From assembly GCA_022819745.1 (NCBI GenBank), contig JAJEGS010000037.1, forward strand, positions 17,928-81,927: DNA of 64,000 nucleotides. Direction: 5' to 3'. Below are positions 15,946 to 22,846 of the stretch, in pieces. How positions within the stretch are numbered: the stretch's first letter is position 1; the number at the start of each line of letters is the position of its first letter. Under the pieces are notes generated by a model. That model was not told the origin of the DNA. It saw only the letters and a list, made by a program, of their open reading frames with translations, and did not search any database. The translations under genes were made by a program, and so were the position numbers. This DNA is from Candidatus Latescibacterota bacterium (GTDB taxonomy: Bacteria > Latescibacterota > UBA2968 > UBA8231).

Positions 15946-18096
15946 TTACGGCAACTTCGTCGTCTTTTTCGCTTCTACCTGCCCGTCGATTTCGGCCTTA
16001 TAGATATACACCCCGGCGGCCACCCCCCTACCCGCCTCGTCGCGACCATCCCAAGTAAAACGATGCGTACCCGTCCCCAGTGCCCCCTGCCACAACTGTC
16101 GCACCCGACGGCCTAACACATCGTACACCGTCAGCGACACCCCCGCCGCGTCCGTCGCCAAATCAAGAGGGATTACTACAGCCGGATTGAACGGATTGGG
16201 ATAGCTGTCGCCGAGCCGATGCTGCGCCGGCCGCGCTGCCGCTGGCGTCATCACCTCGGTCGCCTGCTCGCCCACCGAACTTTTGAGCAGATGCACCCCG
16301 CCCAAGATCGGATCCAACACCACCAAGTCGAGATCGCCATCGCTATCCATATCCCCCGACAGCACGTATGTCCCTAGTCCCTCCAGCCGATGCCGTTCCC
16401 TATCTTGAGTAGGTTTGACACCCCCGCCCCACTCAATAAATACCCCAACACCCGAAGCGCGATCCCCGCCAATAAACACCCAGTCGTCAACCCCATCGGC
16501 GTTGAGGTCACGCACCATCACCGGCGAGAGCCGGAATAGCCGATCATCGTATAACACCTCGGATTCTACCCGGTCTCCGGCTCGCTTGCTCTGCAAGGCC
16601 AGCCCCTTGCTCCCTTCGACTTGGTCGCGGATAAGCTCGGTGAGGAAATCCACCTGCCCATCGCCATCAAAATCGCCCACCCCTAACAGCGTCTTCCATT
16701 CATCGAATTCAAAGGGCTCGCCGCTCGGAAACTCCTCGCCCAAGGCTTCCACAATCCACGTATTCGCCCGCCGGAACATCGGTAGCCACAACACGTCCAA
16801 GACCCCATCGCCGGTAAAGTCGTCAATTGCGCCGGGCACGTGGTTTTGCACCGCCGCCACTTCCTCGGAGGTCCACACGCCCTGTTCTACCTCCCAGACC
16901 TCTAACGTGTTTCCTGCCCCGTCTAGAAATAATTCGACCCGACCGTCGCCATCCCAATCCGCCGCATCTACTATCGCTCTATCCTCAATCTGCACGAGCA
17001 CCTCAACTTGGAGTTCCGGATCGATAGACCAAACTTCGGTCACCTCCCCAATGTTGCTTGCATACATCGCGATTTCGTCTTGACCATCGCCGGTCAAATC
17101 AGCACCTATTACCCCTAAGATCACCCCGGAGACTGTTATCTCTCCTGTGGCCAAGTCGGCACTAGTCCCCCCTGTGGCCTGTACTTCCTCTATGCGCCCC
17201 AGTCCCAAGGCTCCTTGCCCGTCATTGAGGGCCATCAGCCAGCCCACTTTAGACCCCCACTCCTCCCTCTGAGGGTACTTGTAGAGGGCGAAAAGGTCTA
17301 AGTCGCCATCGCCATCTAAGTCCGTCAACACGCCAGCTTGCACCCCTGAAAAAATGAAGTCGTAGCCGTCTCCTAGGCCCAAGGCAAGCGGATAGAACAC
17401 CGGCGAGGCAAAAAGCCCCCCCTCTCCCCCCTCAATGCGAAAATACTCTATGTACGGCGGGGAGAGTTCCCCCTGTAATTGCTCTTCCACGCCGGTCAAC
17501 TCGATCCAGTCGATCTCAAACCACTCAACCCCATCGGACGCCGAAGAGGTGGCCTCTATTTTGTCATCCAGTGAAAAACTGAGCCGAATATCTTTTAACA
17601 GGCCCTCCCATATCTTCTCGTCTTGACCACCTAAGAAGAACCCTGCTTCCTGCCACTCAGTAGTGTAGACCATGGGTTGGGGAGGGATTCCAAACCGGGT
17701 CCCAGACGGTGGATTTTCTGGATCCCAACCTGAAGACAGGGCATTGTGCTCGTTGGTCCAAGCGAACGCAAAAGTACCGTTCGTAGGGAGATGGTGGATG
17801 GTGCGGAACCGAATGCGGACTCGGTCGAAAAGGTCCGAATCGTATCCTATGGCAGAAGAAATCAATTCGACACTCGGGTCGGAGTAGAAACTCTTGGTGA
17901 CAGAGGGCGCGACCTCAATCCGCCACACGCCGTCTTCGATCTCCCCCGGAAACTGGTGTAACTCACGCGGGCCACCCCATATAGCCGCTTCTTTGGTGGA
18001 CCACCCTTGAGTCGTCCCATCGTCAAAATCCCACTTGATCGCCTCGGCTGGACTGGGCCACAGCATAAAGCATATACTAATGGTGAATAGCAACAT
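15946..18096 (-). CDS. Exported seven-repeat FG-GAP/VCBS propeller protein with FlgD-like C-terminus (copy 2)
   Basis: A signal peptide (about 1-19, cut near AEA) is followed by a WDFDDGTTQGW domain. Seven calcium-loop repeats are seen (DLDGDGDLDLF, DLTGDGQDEIA, DWDGDGRVELF, DFTGDGVLDVL, DFDGDGQVDFL, DLNADGVDDWV, DMDSDGDLDLV), predicting a seven-bladed propeller. The end is a SYPNPFNP FlgD-like domain. GAGGTG sits 5 bases before the chosen ATG; an in-frame GTG 12 codons upstream lacks such a site. The gene lies between the two cysteine-rich genes, so a partnership with them at the cell surface is plausible. Confidence 0.85.
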   Translation of the reverse strand: MLLFTISICFMLWPSPAEAIKWDFDDGTTQGWSTKEAAIWGGPRELHQFPGEIEDGVWRIEVAPSVTKSFYSDPSVELISSAIGYDSDLFDRVRIRFRTIHHLPTNGTFAFAWTNEHNALSSGWDPENPPSGTRFGIPPQPMVYTTEWQEAGFFLGGQDEKIWEGLLKDIRLSFSLDDKIEATSSASDGVEWFEIDWIELTGVEEQLQGELSPPYIEYFRIEGGEGGLFASPVFYPLALGLGDGYDFIFSGVQAGVLTDLDGDGDLDLFALYKYPQREEWGSKVGWLMALNDGQGALGLGRIEEVQATGGTSADLATGEITVSGVILGVIGADLTGDGQDEIAMYASNIGEVTEVWSIDPELQVEVLVQIEDRAIVDAADWDGDGRVELFLDGAGNTLEVWEVEQGVWTSEEVAAVQNHVPGAIDDFTGDGVLDVLWLPMFRRANTWIVEALGEEFPSGEPFEFDEWKTLLGVGDFDGDGQVDFLTELIRDQVEGSKGLALQSKRAGDRVESEVLYDDRLFRLSPVMVRDLNADGVDDWVFIGGDRASGVGVFIEWGGGVKPTQDRERHRLEGLGTYVLSGDMDSDGDLDLVVLDPILGGVHLLKSSVGEQATEVMTPAAARPAQHRLGDSYPNPFNPAVVIPLDLATDAAGVSLTVYDVLGRRVRQLWQGALGTGTHRFTWDGRDEAGRGVAAGVYIYKAEIDGQVEAKKTTKLP

Positions 18097-18141
18097 GAGA
18101 GCACCTCGATAGAGACATTTTCCAGTAAACACAGGGCGCTA

Positions 18142-18259
18142 TACGTAACTGACGTTACGCAGTCGCTCTATATCTTGCGGATTATCAAAGCCTGTTGACC
18201 CAAGATATTGGGGCGAAATTGCGGATTTGCTGGAAAACTGCGTAACATCAGTACGTAAG
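18142..18259. repeat. Nested inverted-repeat element downstream of the Cys-rich peptide gene
   Basis: Two roughly 22-base ends (around ACGTTACGCAGT on the left and ACTGCGTAAC on the right) form an imperfect inverted repeat about 73 bases apart. Inside, ATATCTTG and CAAGATAT form a second dyad. The element has no coding potential and lies between the peptide terminator and the FG-GAP gene. It could be a small non-autonomous mobile element or an mRNA structure. Confidence 0.5.
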
Positions 18260-18269
18260 TATGAATAAA

Positions 18270-18311
18270 GAAGGGAGCCGGCTTAAGAACAGCTACAGAG
18301 CCGGTCCCTTC
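18270..18311 (-). terminator. Terminator-like hairpin after the Cys-rich peptide gene
   Basis: Read on the minus strand, GAAGGGACCGGCTCT pairs with AGCCGGCTCCCTTC around a short loop, with one bulge, and TTTATT follows. It lies about 50 bases after the peptide stop codon and before the rest of the gene run. Partial termination here would give more peptide than downstream products, an arrangement common for precursor or structural genes at the head of an operon. Confidence 0.6.
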
Positions 18312-18361
18312 AGCTTCTTAGCACTAAGTAGCCCTACAGCTATTTTTTAGCTAATGCTATC

Positions 18362-18643
18362 TTAGGCCACGCAGGAGCAACTTCCTGTAGAAAAGCTACA
18401 GTCAGGGTACTCTGTAATTTCGCAGCACCGGATCGGCCTTTGCCCTAGCGTCTTTGCGAAACACCAAGCGTTCCAACTGCAATCTTGATAAGTCCTGTAC
18501 TCGCACTCGTCGGCTTTGGCTTCCTTGGCCCCGAGCAGGACAGCGACCCCCGTAAGGGCACTGATGACCCACCCGAGTCCCAGCCCCTGCCGAGCCGGAG
18601 CCAAGCCGCTGGACGACGTGAAGAATTCCCTCAAGGTCTGCAT
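18362..18643 (-). CDS. 93-residue cysteine-rich exported precursor-like peptide
   Basis: Residues 1-45 are a leader: a short Ser/Arg part ending RQG at residue 20, then a hydrophobic segment (about 21-38) and an AKAD end. The core (46-93) has eight cysteines at 47, 55, 61, 73, 74, 82, 89 and 91, enough for four disulfides, in a CSWNAWC ... RCCEIT ... CSC pattern. Leader and core are paralogous to the protein at 15155, but there is no FlgD-like domain. AAGGAG lies 9 bases before the ATG. The gene is the first behind the sigma-54 promoter and is followed by a hairpin. It could be a secreted effector, structural peptide or modified-peptide precursor. Confidence 0.75.
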   Translation of the reverse strand: MQTLREFFTSSSGLAPARQGLGLGWVISALTGVAVLLGAKEAKADECEYRTYQDCSWNAWCFAKTLGQRPIRCCEITEYPDCSFSTGSCSCVA

Positions 18644-18786
18644 AGTTCGTATCTCCTTAGTGTCCCAGTACGTCTGCGGACCGTTACCGCTTCGGCACTG
18701 GAAGTGAAAATTGAGCAATGACCGATGCGAGTTCGCACCACCTCACCTCCTTTCTTCCGCCTCGGCCTCGCCTCTACGGATTATAA

Positions 18787-18803
18787 ATGCAAGTTCCGTG
18801 CCA
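18787..18803 (-). promoter_or_regulatory. Sigma-54 promoter
   Basis: The minus strand reads TGGCACGGAACTTGCAT. It has the GG and GC elements at the required 10-base spacing and an almost full match to the TGGCAC-N5-TTGCW consensus. It directs transcription toward the cysteine-rich peptide with a leader of about 130 bases. The adjacent upstream gene encodes a sigma-54 activator. Confidence 0.85.
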
Positions 18804-18819
18804 AAAAGCAGCCCACGCA

Positions 18820-18855
18820 CAAAAAAATCCTTTAGGATGCACCTAAAGGATTGAA
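18820..18855 (-). terminator. Rho-independent terminator of the sigma-54 activator gene
   Basis: Perfect 11-base arms AATCCTTTAGG and CCTAAAGGATT enclose a 5-base loop. On the minus strand the hairpin is followed by a run of T. It lies about 160 bases after the activator stop codon and just upstream of the sigma-54 promoter, so it insulates the two transcripts. A weaker CGGGGC/GCCCCG hairpin at about 18881-18902 precedes it. Confidence 0.8.
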
Positions 18856-18924
18856 AAATATAGGACTTAAAATTATGAGACGGGGCTTTATGTGAGGCCC
18901 CGCCTCGCCAGCGGCGCAAGGAAT

Positions 18925-18963
18925 CATACGATTTCCGTATGAGATTAATACGATTTCCGTATG
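18925..18963. promoter_or_regulatory. Two tandem dyads, probable enhancer site for the sigma-54 activator
   Basis: Copy 1 is CATACGATTTCCGTATG (18925-18941), a perfect 6-base dyad around ATTTC. Copy 2 is AATACGATTTCCGTATG (18947-18963), with the same 15-base core. The centres are 22 bases apart (about two helical turns) and lie roughly 145-165 bases upstream of the sigma-54 promoter. This is the layout of upstream activator sites. Confidence 0.75.
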
Positions 18964-19013
18964 CGCCTTGAAGGCTTTCTGGCTTGTGAGTTAGGGCCTG
19001 TAAGGAGTTGCTC

Positions 19014-22000
19014 CTACTTGCTCGTGCCGGGCTTTTGGGGGCGTCGCAGTCCATAGTGGCGCATGCGAGAGCGTAGCCGTTCCGGGTTCATATCCAACAA
19101 CGCAGCCGCACCATGCACACCATAGACCCGCCAGTGGGTCGCTTGCAGGGCCTCTAATATCTGTTGCTTTTCGTCCATTGCCTCAGTAGGCGGCACTTCG
19201 GTGGGTCGGTCAGCCGGCGCGGCGGCCTTGCTTTCGTCCGCCTCCCCGGCTGGCGGCGCAACCGACCGCAGCGACAAATCCTCCATTCGTATCACGCCGC
19301 CTTGGCACAGCAAGACCGCCCGATGAAGCACGTGCTCTAGCTCGCGTATGTTCCCCGGCCAAGCATACGCCTGCAAGTGAGCGACCACCCCATCGGCTAA
19401 AGTCGGTACCGGCCGCTCTAAATCGAGGGCAAACCGCTCGACAAAATGCGCGACCAATGCCGGTATATCATCTGGCCGCTGCCGCAGCGGCGGAAGCTCA
19501 AGCGTAAAGCCGTTTAGCCGGTAGAACAGGTCTTCGCGGAAGGTACCCTCCTTGATGGCCTCCTCCAAGTCGCGGTTGGTCGCCGCCACCACCCGCACAT
19601 CCACGCGCACCGGCCGCTGGCCACCCACCCGGGTCAGGGTCTGCTCCTCTAAGATGTTCAACAGCACCTGCTGCGCCTCCAACGGCAAATTGCCAATTTC
19701 GTCCAAGAAGAGCGTACCGCCATCGGCCAGTTCAAAACGCCCAAGCTGACGGGTGCCGGCACCGGTAAAGGCCCCTTTCTCGTGGCCAAACAACTCGCTC
19801 TCGAGCAGCCCGGGCGGCAGCCCCCCGCAATTGACATGAACAAACGGACCATCGCAGCGGCGGCTGGTGTCGTGGATGGTATGCGCCAGCACCCCCTTGC
19901 CGGTGCCGGTCTCGCCCAGCACCAGCACGTTCATAGAGGTATCGGCAACCTGCGCGACCTGTTGCATCACCTGCTGCATGGCCGGACTGCGGCTCTGCAC
20001 GACCGGGCCGTCGGTCGGCCGCTGCACCTTGGCGAGGGCGCGGAGGCGTTCGGCGTGGACGTCGGGCAAGACGTGAACGTCCAAACCGACCACCGCGGAC
20101 TCCAGCCCATCGCGGTCTATCGTCTGCACCTCAAAGCGGTAGTCGCCCACCGGCAAGGCCCGGTACGCCACGGCATCGGCGGCCGTGAGCGCACTCCACG
20201 CCGAGGCCGGACCGTGGCCCACCAAGCGGTGGCGGTAGCGCATCTGCGCCGCGCCGCTGCGGAAGCTGATCCCTTGAAAGTGAATGCGGATTTCCGGGGT
20301 GTCCTCCGGGCAGGAGACCGCGTCGGGCATGGCCATCCGCGCACCGGCCAGCACCTCGCGGATGACCAAGCCCGGCGGCGTGTCGCCCGGCTGATAGGCG
20401 ACCAGCCCGGCCCGCGTCCCAAACCACATCCGACCAGCGCGGTCGCACAGAACGGCCTCGACGATGTTGCCTAGCGCAGACGACCCCAAGCGGATGCTTT
20501 GGAAGGTCTCGCCGTCGTAGCGCAGTACGCCCCCGCCGCTGGTCCCAACCCACATATCCCCCTGCTGGTCCGCGGCCAGCGCCAAGATGCCGTTGGCCAA
20601 CAGCCCCGATTGATCCGCGGTAAAGTGGCGCACCTGCCCGGACGAGAGGTCATGCGCGAAAAGCCCCTGAGCCGTGCCCACCCACACCGTGTTTTGGTGC
20701 TCCCACAACACATGGACATAGGCGATGGTCTCGGCCTCGGCCATATCCGCCGGGCGGAACTGACCGTCCGCGTACCAGTACAGGGCCGGGATACGGGCGT
20801 AGCACCCGACCCAGAACATCCCATTTTGGTCTTGCAGCAGGGCGCGGCACTCCTCGGCGTCCCACGCGCTAAACCGAGTAAAGCGACCGTCCGCTACCAA
20901 GCCAAAGCCGCTCTGGCCCGTGCCGACCCAGATACGCCCGTGCCGGTCTTCGTACAGCCCGGTGATTTCGTCGGCCGGGGCCGCTATCGCCTGCGGCGTC
21001 TGACCATCCCATTGATACACCAGCCCGGCGTCTCCGCCACTCCAGACCTGCCCCTTTTGATCCACCAGCAGCGCCGACACGCTTTCGGCCTGATCGAGCG
21101 GCTGGATGTGGCCATCTTCCATGCCGGCCATGCCGCTCATCGTACCGATCCACATCCGCCCCTCGGCATCTTCGCCCAAGTGGCGCACCTCGTGGTCGGG
21201 CAGGCCGTCGGCCTCGGTGTAATAGCGGACGCTGACCGGGTCGCAAAAAATCAGCCCGCCGCCCCACAGCCCAACCCATATATTGCCCTCGCGGTCTTCG
21301 TAGCTCAGGCGCGTAGCCGAAAAGTCGATGTCCGGCAAGGACGCCGCGGCAAAATGGTGCCATGCCTGCCCGTCGTAGCAAAACACCCCCCGACGCGCCA
21401 TCCACACCCAGCCCCGCTCGTCCACCCGCACATGCCGCGTCCCCTGCTGCACCGCCCGCTCGGCCTTGTGGCCCACATTTAGGAAGGCGAACTGCTCAGC
21501 CCGCGCATCGTAGCAGCCGATAAAGGCGTCCGGCCCGGTATAGTGAAAGGCGATCCAAAGGTGGCCAGCCGCGTCTTGGGCGAATTGCCACGGCCATTGG
21601 GTCTGCTCGCCCGTGTCCATGCGCCGTCCATCCAAGCTGACGACGCCGCGCTTCCACGTCGCCAGCCACGTGGTGCCGGCCGCGTCGGTGACCATGTCGT
21701 ACACCCGGCCCAACGGCTGGCCGCCCACTTCGGTTAGGCACTTGATGCAGCGGCCCTCGGCAAACCACGCCACGCCCGCGCCGGTCAGCACCAACACCGA
21801 GCCATCCGGCTGGGCTTGCAACCCCAAAATCTCATTGGAAGGCAGGCCGTGCTCGGTGGTGTACACCTGAAAGCCGCGCCCGTCATACGCGGCTAGCCCA
21901 CCGCCAAACGTGCCGAACAGCAAGCGCCCATCCGCGTCTTCGGCAATACCCATGACCGTCAGATTGGGCAGGCCGTCCTCGAGGCCAAAGCTATCAAAAT

Positions 22001-22154
22001 TCACACTGTCGAATCGGCTGACGCCGCCATCGGCCATGGCGACCCAGAGAAAACCTTCGCGGTCTTGGTAGAGGTCTTCAATGTGCATCCCGCCTAATCC
22101 ATCAAAGACCGTGTAGTGCTCAGTGGCTATATGGTCAAAGGAGAAATCGTTCAT
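19014..22154 (-). CDS. Sigma-54-dependent transcriptional activator with N-terminal beta-propeller sensor
   Basis: Residues about 15-610 contain many two-component-regulator-propeller repeats (EDREGNIWVGLWGGGL, EDAEGRMWIGTMSG, DRAGRMWFGTRAGL types). A Y_Y_Y-like domain follows (about 630-700). The AAA+ domain (about 725-960) has Walker A GETGTGKG, GAFTGA for sigma-54 contact and Walker B GGTLFLDEIG. A Fis-type helix-turn-helix closes the protein. Propellers of this family usually sit outside the membrane, but no signal peptide or transmembrane helix is visible here, so the sensor should be cytoplasmic. The neighbouring tandem dyads and sigma-54 promoter are its likely targets. The ligand is unknown. 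Confidence 0.9.
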   Translation of the reverse strand: MNDFSFDHIATEHYTVFDGLGGMHIEDLYQDREGFLWVAMADGGVSRFDSVNFDSFGLEDGLPNLTVMGIAEDADGRLLFGTFGGGLAAYDGRGFQVYTTEHGLPSNEILGLQAQPDGSVLVLTGAGVAWFAEGRCIKCLTEVGGQPLGRVYDMVTDAAGTTWLATWKRGVVSLDGRRMDTGEQTQWPWQFAQDAAGHLWIAFHYTGPDAFIGCYDARAEQFAFLNVGHKAERAVQQGTRHVRVDERGWVWMARRGVFCYDGQAWHHFAAASLPDIDFSATRLSYEDREGNIWVGLWGGGLIFCDPVSVRYYTEADGLPDHEVRHLGEDAEGRMWIGTMSGMAGMEDGHIQPLDQAESVSALLVDQKGQVWSGGDAGLVYQWDGQTPQAIAAPADEITGLYEDRHGRIWVGTGQSGFGLVADGRFTRFSAWDAEECRALLQDQNGMFWVGCYARIPALYWYADGQFRPADMAEAETIAYVHVLWEHQNTVWVGTAQGLFAHDLSSGQVRHFTADQSGLLANGILALAADQQGDMWVGTSGGGVLRYDGETFQSIRLGSSALGNIVEAVLCDRAGRMWFGTRAGLVAYQPGDTPPGLVIREVLAGARMAMPDAVSCPEDTPEIRIHFQGISFRSGAAQMRYRHRLVGHGPASAWSALTAADAVAYRALPVGDYRFEVQTIDRDGLESAVVGLDVHVLPDVHAERLRALAKVQRPTDGPVVQSRSPAMQQVMQQVAQVADTSMNVLVLGETGTGKGVLAHTIHDTSRRCDGPFVHVNCGGLPPGLLESELFGHEKGAFTGAGTRQLGRFELADGGTLFLDEIGNLPLEAQQVLLNILEEQTLTRVGGQRPVRVDVRVVAATNRDLEEAIKEGTFREDLFYRLNGFTLELPPLRQRPDDIPALVAHFVERFALDLERPVPTLADGVVAHLQAYAWPGNIRELEHVLHRAVLLCQGGVIRMEDLSLRSVAPPAGEADESKAAAPADRPTEVPPTEAMDEKQQILEALQATHWRVYGVHGAAALLDMNPERLRSRMRHYGLRRPQKPGTSK

Positions 22155-22300
22155 GCTCGTCCTTGCCGTTTGGCGGGGTCATGCCCGTCGGGGGCCCCCG
22201 ACGCTGGAGGCCAGCGTAACGGCCCTAAGATACGACAGATACGACCGCCGCCCTAACGCTAAATCCTACGCAGCTTTCCAAGCCCGCGCCCTTTGCCGAT
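22099..22300. repeat. Direct duplication, copy A (activator 5' end plus upstream region)
   Basis: This segment covers the first codons of the sigma-54 activator, its upstream region and the 3' tail of the AbiEi-like frame. It recurs in the same orientation at about 24201-24386, with long matches such as the CTAAATCCTACGCAGC block and the CCATCAAAGACCGTGTA block. The two copies flank the AbiEi/ATPase segment. Confidence 0.75.
22186..22216. promoter_or_regulatory. Adjacent palindromes upstream of the sigma-54 activator
   Basis: CGTCGGGGGCCCCCGACG (18 bases, perfect) is followed at once by CGCTGGAGGCCAGCG (6-base arms). They lie 30-60 bases before the activator start, in its likely 5' region. 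They could be an operator or an mRNA hairpin. The second copy of the flank (24201-24386) has a different palindrome at the same place. Confidence 0.45.
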
Positions 22301-22601
22301 TGAAAGCGTTCGGCCCGCAAATCTGATACCGCCCGCCTGCGTCTTCTATGAGCGTCTTGAGAGCAAGGGCCTCGCTGGGACTCCACTTTCCGCCCAGCGG
22401 CAGCCTTTCAGGGACGAGATAGAGCCCTTTCTTCACCCGAGCGATCAGACCGGCGCGGGTGAGCCGGCTCAGGAGTTCGTTGGCTTGCTTCCCCGTAATC
22501 CGCAGCGCAGAACTGACATCACCCGCCCGGACAGTCGTCCGCTTGCGCAGTTGGACCCACGCGAAAAACCCCGCCTCCAGCTTGCCGAGGTTCCGTTTCA
22601 T
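22266..22601 (-). CDS. Truncated AbiEi-type antitoxin / transcriptional regulator
   Basis: This 111-residue frame starts like AbiEi antitoxins of type IV toxin-antitoxin systems: a winged-helix N-terminus (about 1-65) with VRAGDVSSALRITGKQANELLSRLTRAGLIARVKKGLYLV. PxxP-type linkage, SEALALKTLIEDAGGRYQICGPNAFN then begins the next domain. Full-length family members continue for at least another 80 residues. Here the sequence switches after FN to RQRARAWKAA and stops, and the same tail occurs in the duplicate copy at 24.3 kb. It is therefore probably a recombination-truncated gene. No AbiEii toxin is present. The DNA-binding part could still be functional. Confidence 0.65.
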   Translation of the reverse strand: MKRNLGKLEAGFFAWVQLRKRTTVRAGDVSSALRITGKQANELLSRLTRAGLIARVKKGLYLVPERLPLGGKWSPSEALALKTLIEDAGGRYQICGPNAFNRQRARAWKAA

Positions 22602-22680
22602 AGTGTGTATTCCCTTTCTCTATTCTTGTCTAGCAAGCAATATTAAAGAAACAGAATACACTATTTTCTCCCGTGTCAAC
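22600..22680 (-). promoter_or_regulatory. Promoter and operator-like dyad of the AbiEi gene
   Basis: On the minus strand TTGACA (22674-22679) is followed after 15 bases by TATTCT, a plausible -35/-10 pair. GAATACACTAT at 22654-22664 and ATAGTGTGTATTC at 22600-22613 form an imperfect inverted repeat reaching the start codon. AbiEi proteins are known to repress their own promoters through inverted repeats, so this dyad is a candidate operator. Confidence 0.45.
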
Positions 22681-22846
22681 TCCGGCACGGGCAGCACCAG
22701 CCAATCCGGCAGTGCCACCGTCGGCAGCCGAGGAGACGTCACCACTAAGACCACCCCGGAGACGATTATCTCTCCTGTTTCCGGATCCATGCCATCTTCG
22801 ACCTCCCCCGGAAACGGGTGTAATATAACGCCCCACTCGTCAGACC
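22670..22846 (-). pseudogene. Collapsed remnant of an FG-GAP gene joined to a DUF4159 gene
   Basis: Three short blocks resemble separate places in the left operon at DNA and protein level. An FPGEVEDG block matches the N-terminus of the FG-GAP protein (near 17926-17965). An ETGEIIVSGVVL block matches its middle (near 17108-17143). A PTVALPDWLVLPVP block matches the TonB-like/DUF4159 linker (near 7113-7162). The order FG-GAP then DUF4159 is the order of intact genes at 6125-2528. A duplicated pair seems to have shrunk by internal deletions. Confidence 0.65.

Noticed and set aside
12247..18643. A methylamine dehydrogenase (mau) operon
   Set aside because: MauD-like and cysteine-rich proteins are present, but there is no MauB heavy chain, MauE, MauG or amicyanin, and the cysteine and tryptophan patterns match MauA only in part.
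18743..19054. 103-codon frame across the sigma-54 control region
   Set aside because: It spans the terminator, promoter and dyads and has no family resemblance.
20499..21482. 327-codon plus-strand frame opposite the sigma-54 activator
   Set aside because: It is an antisense frame of the GC-rich propeller repeats; no domain and no start signals.
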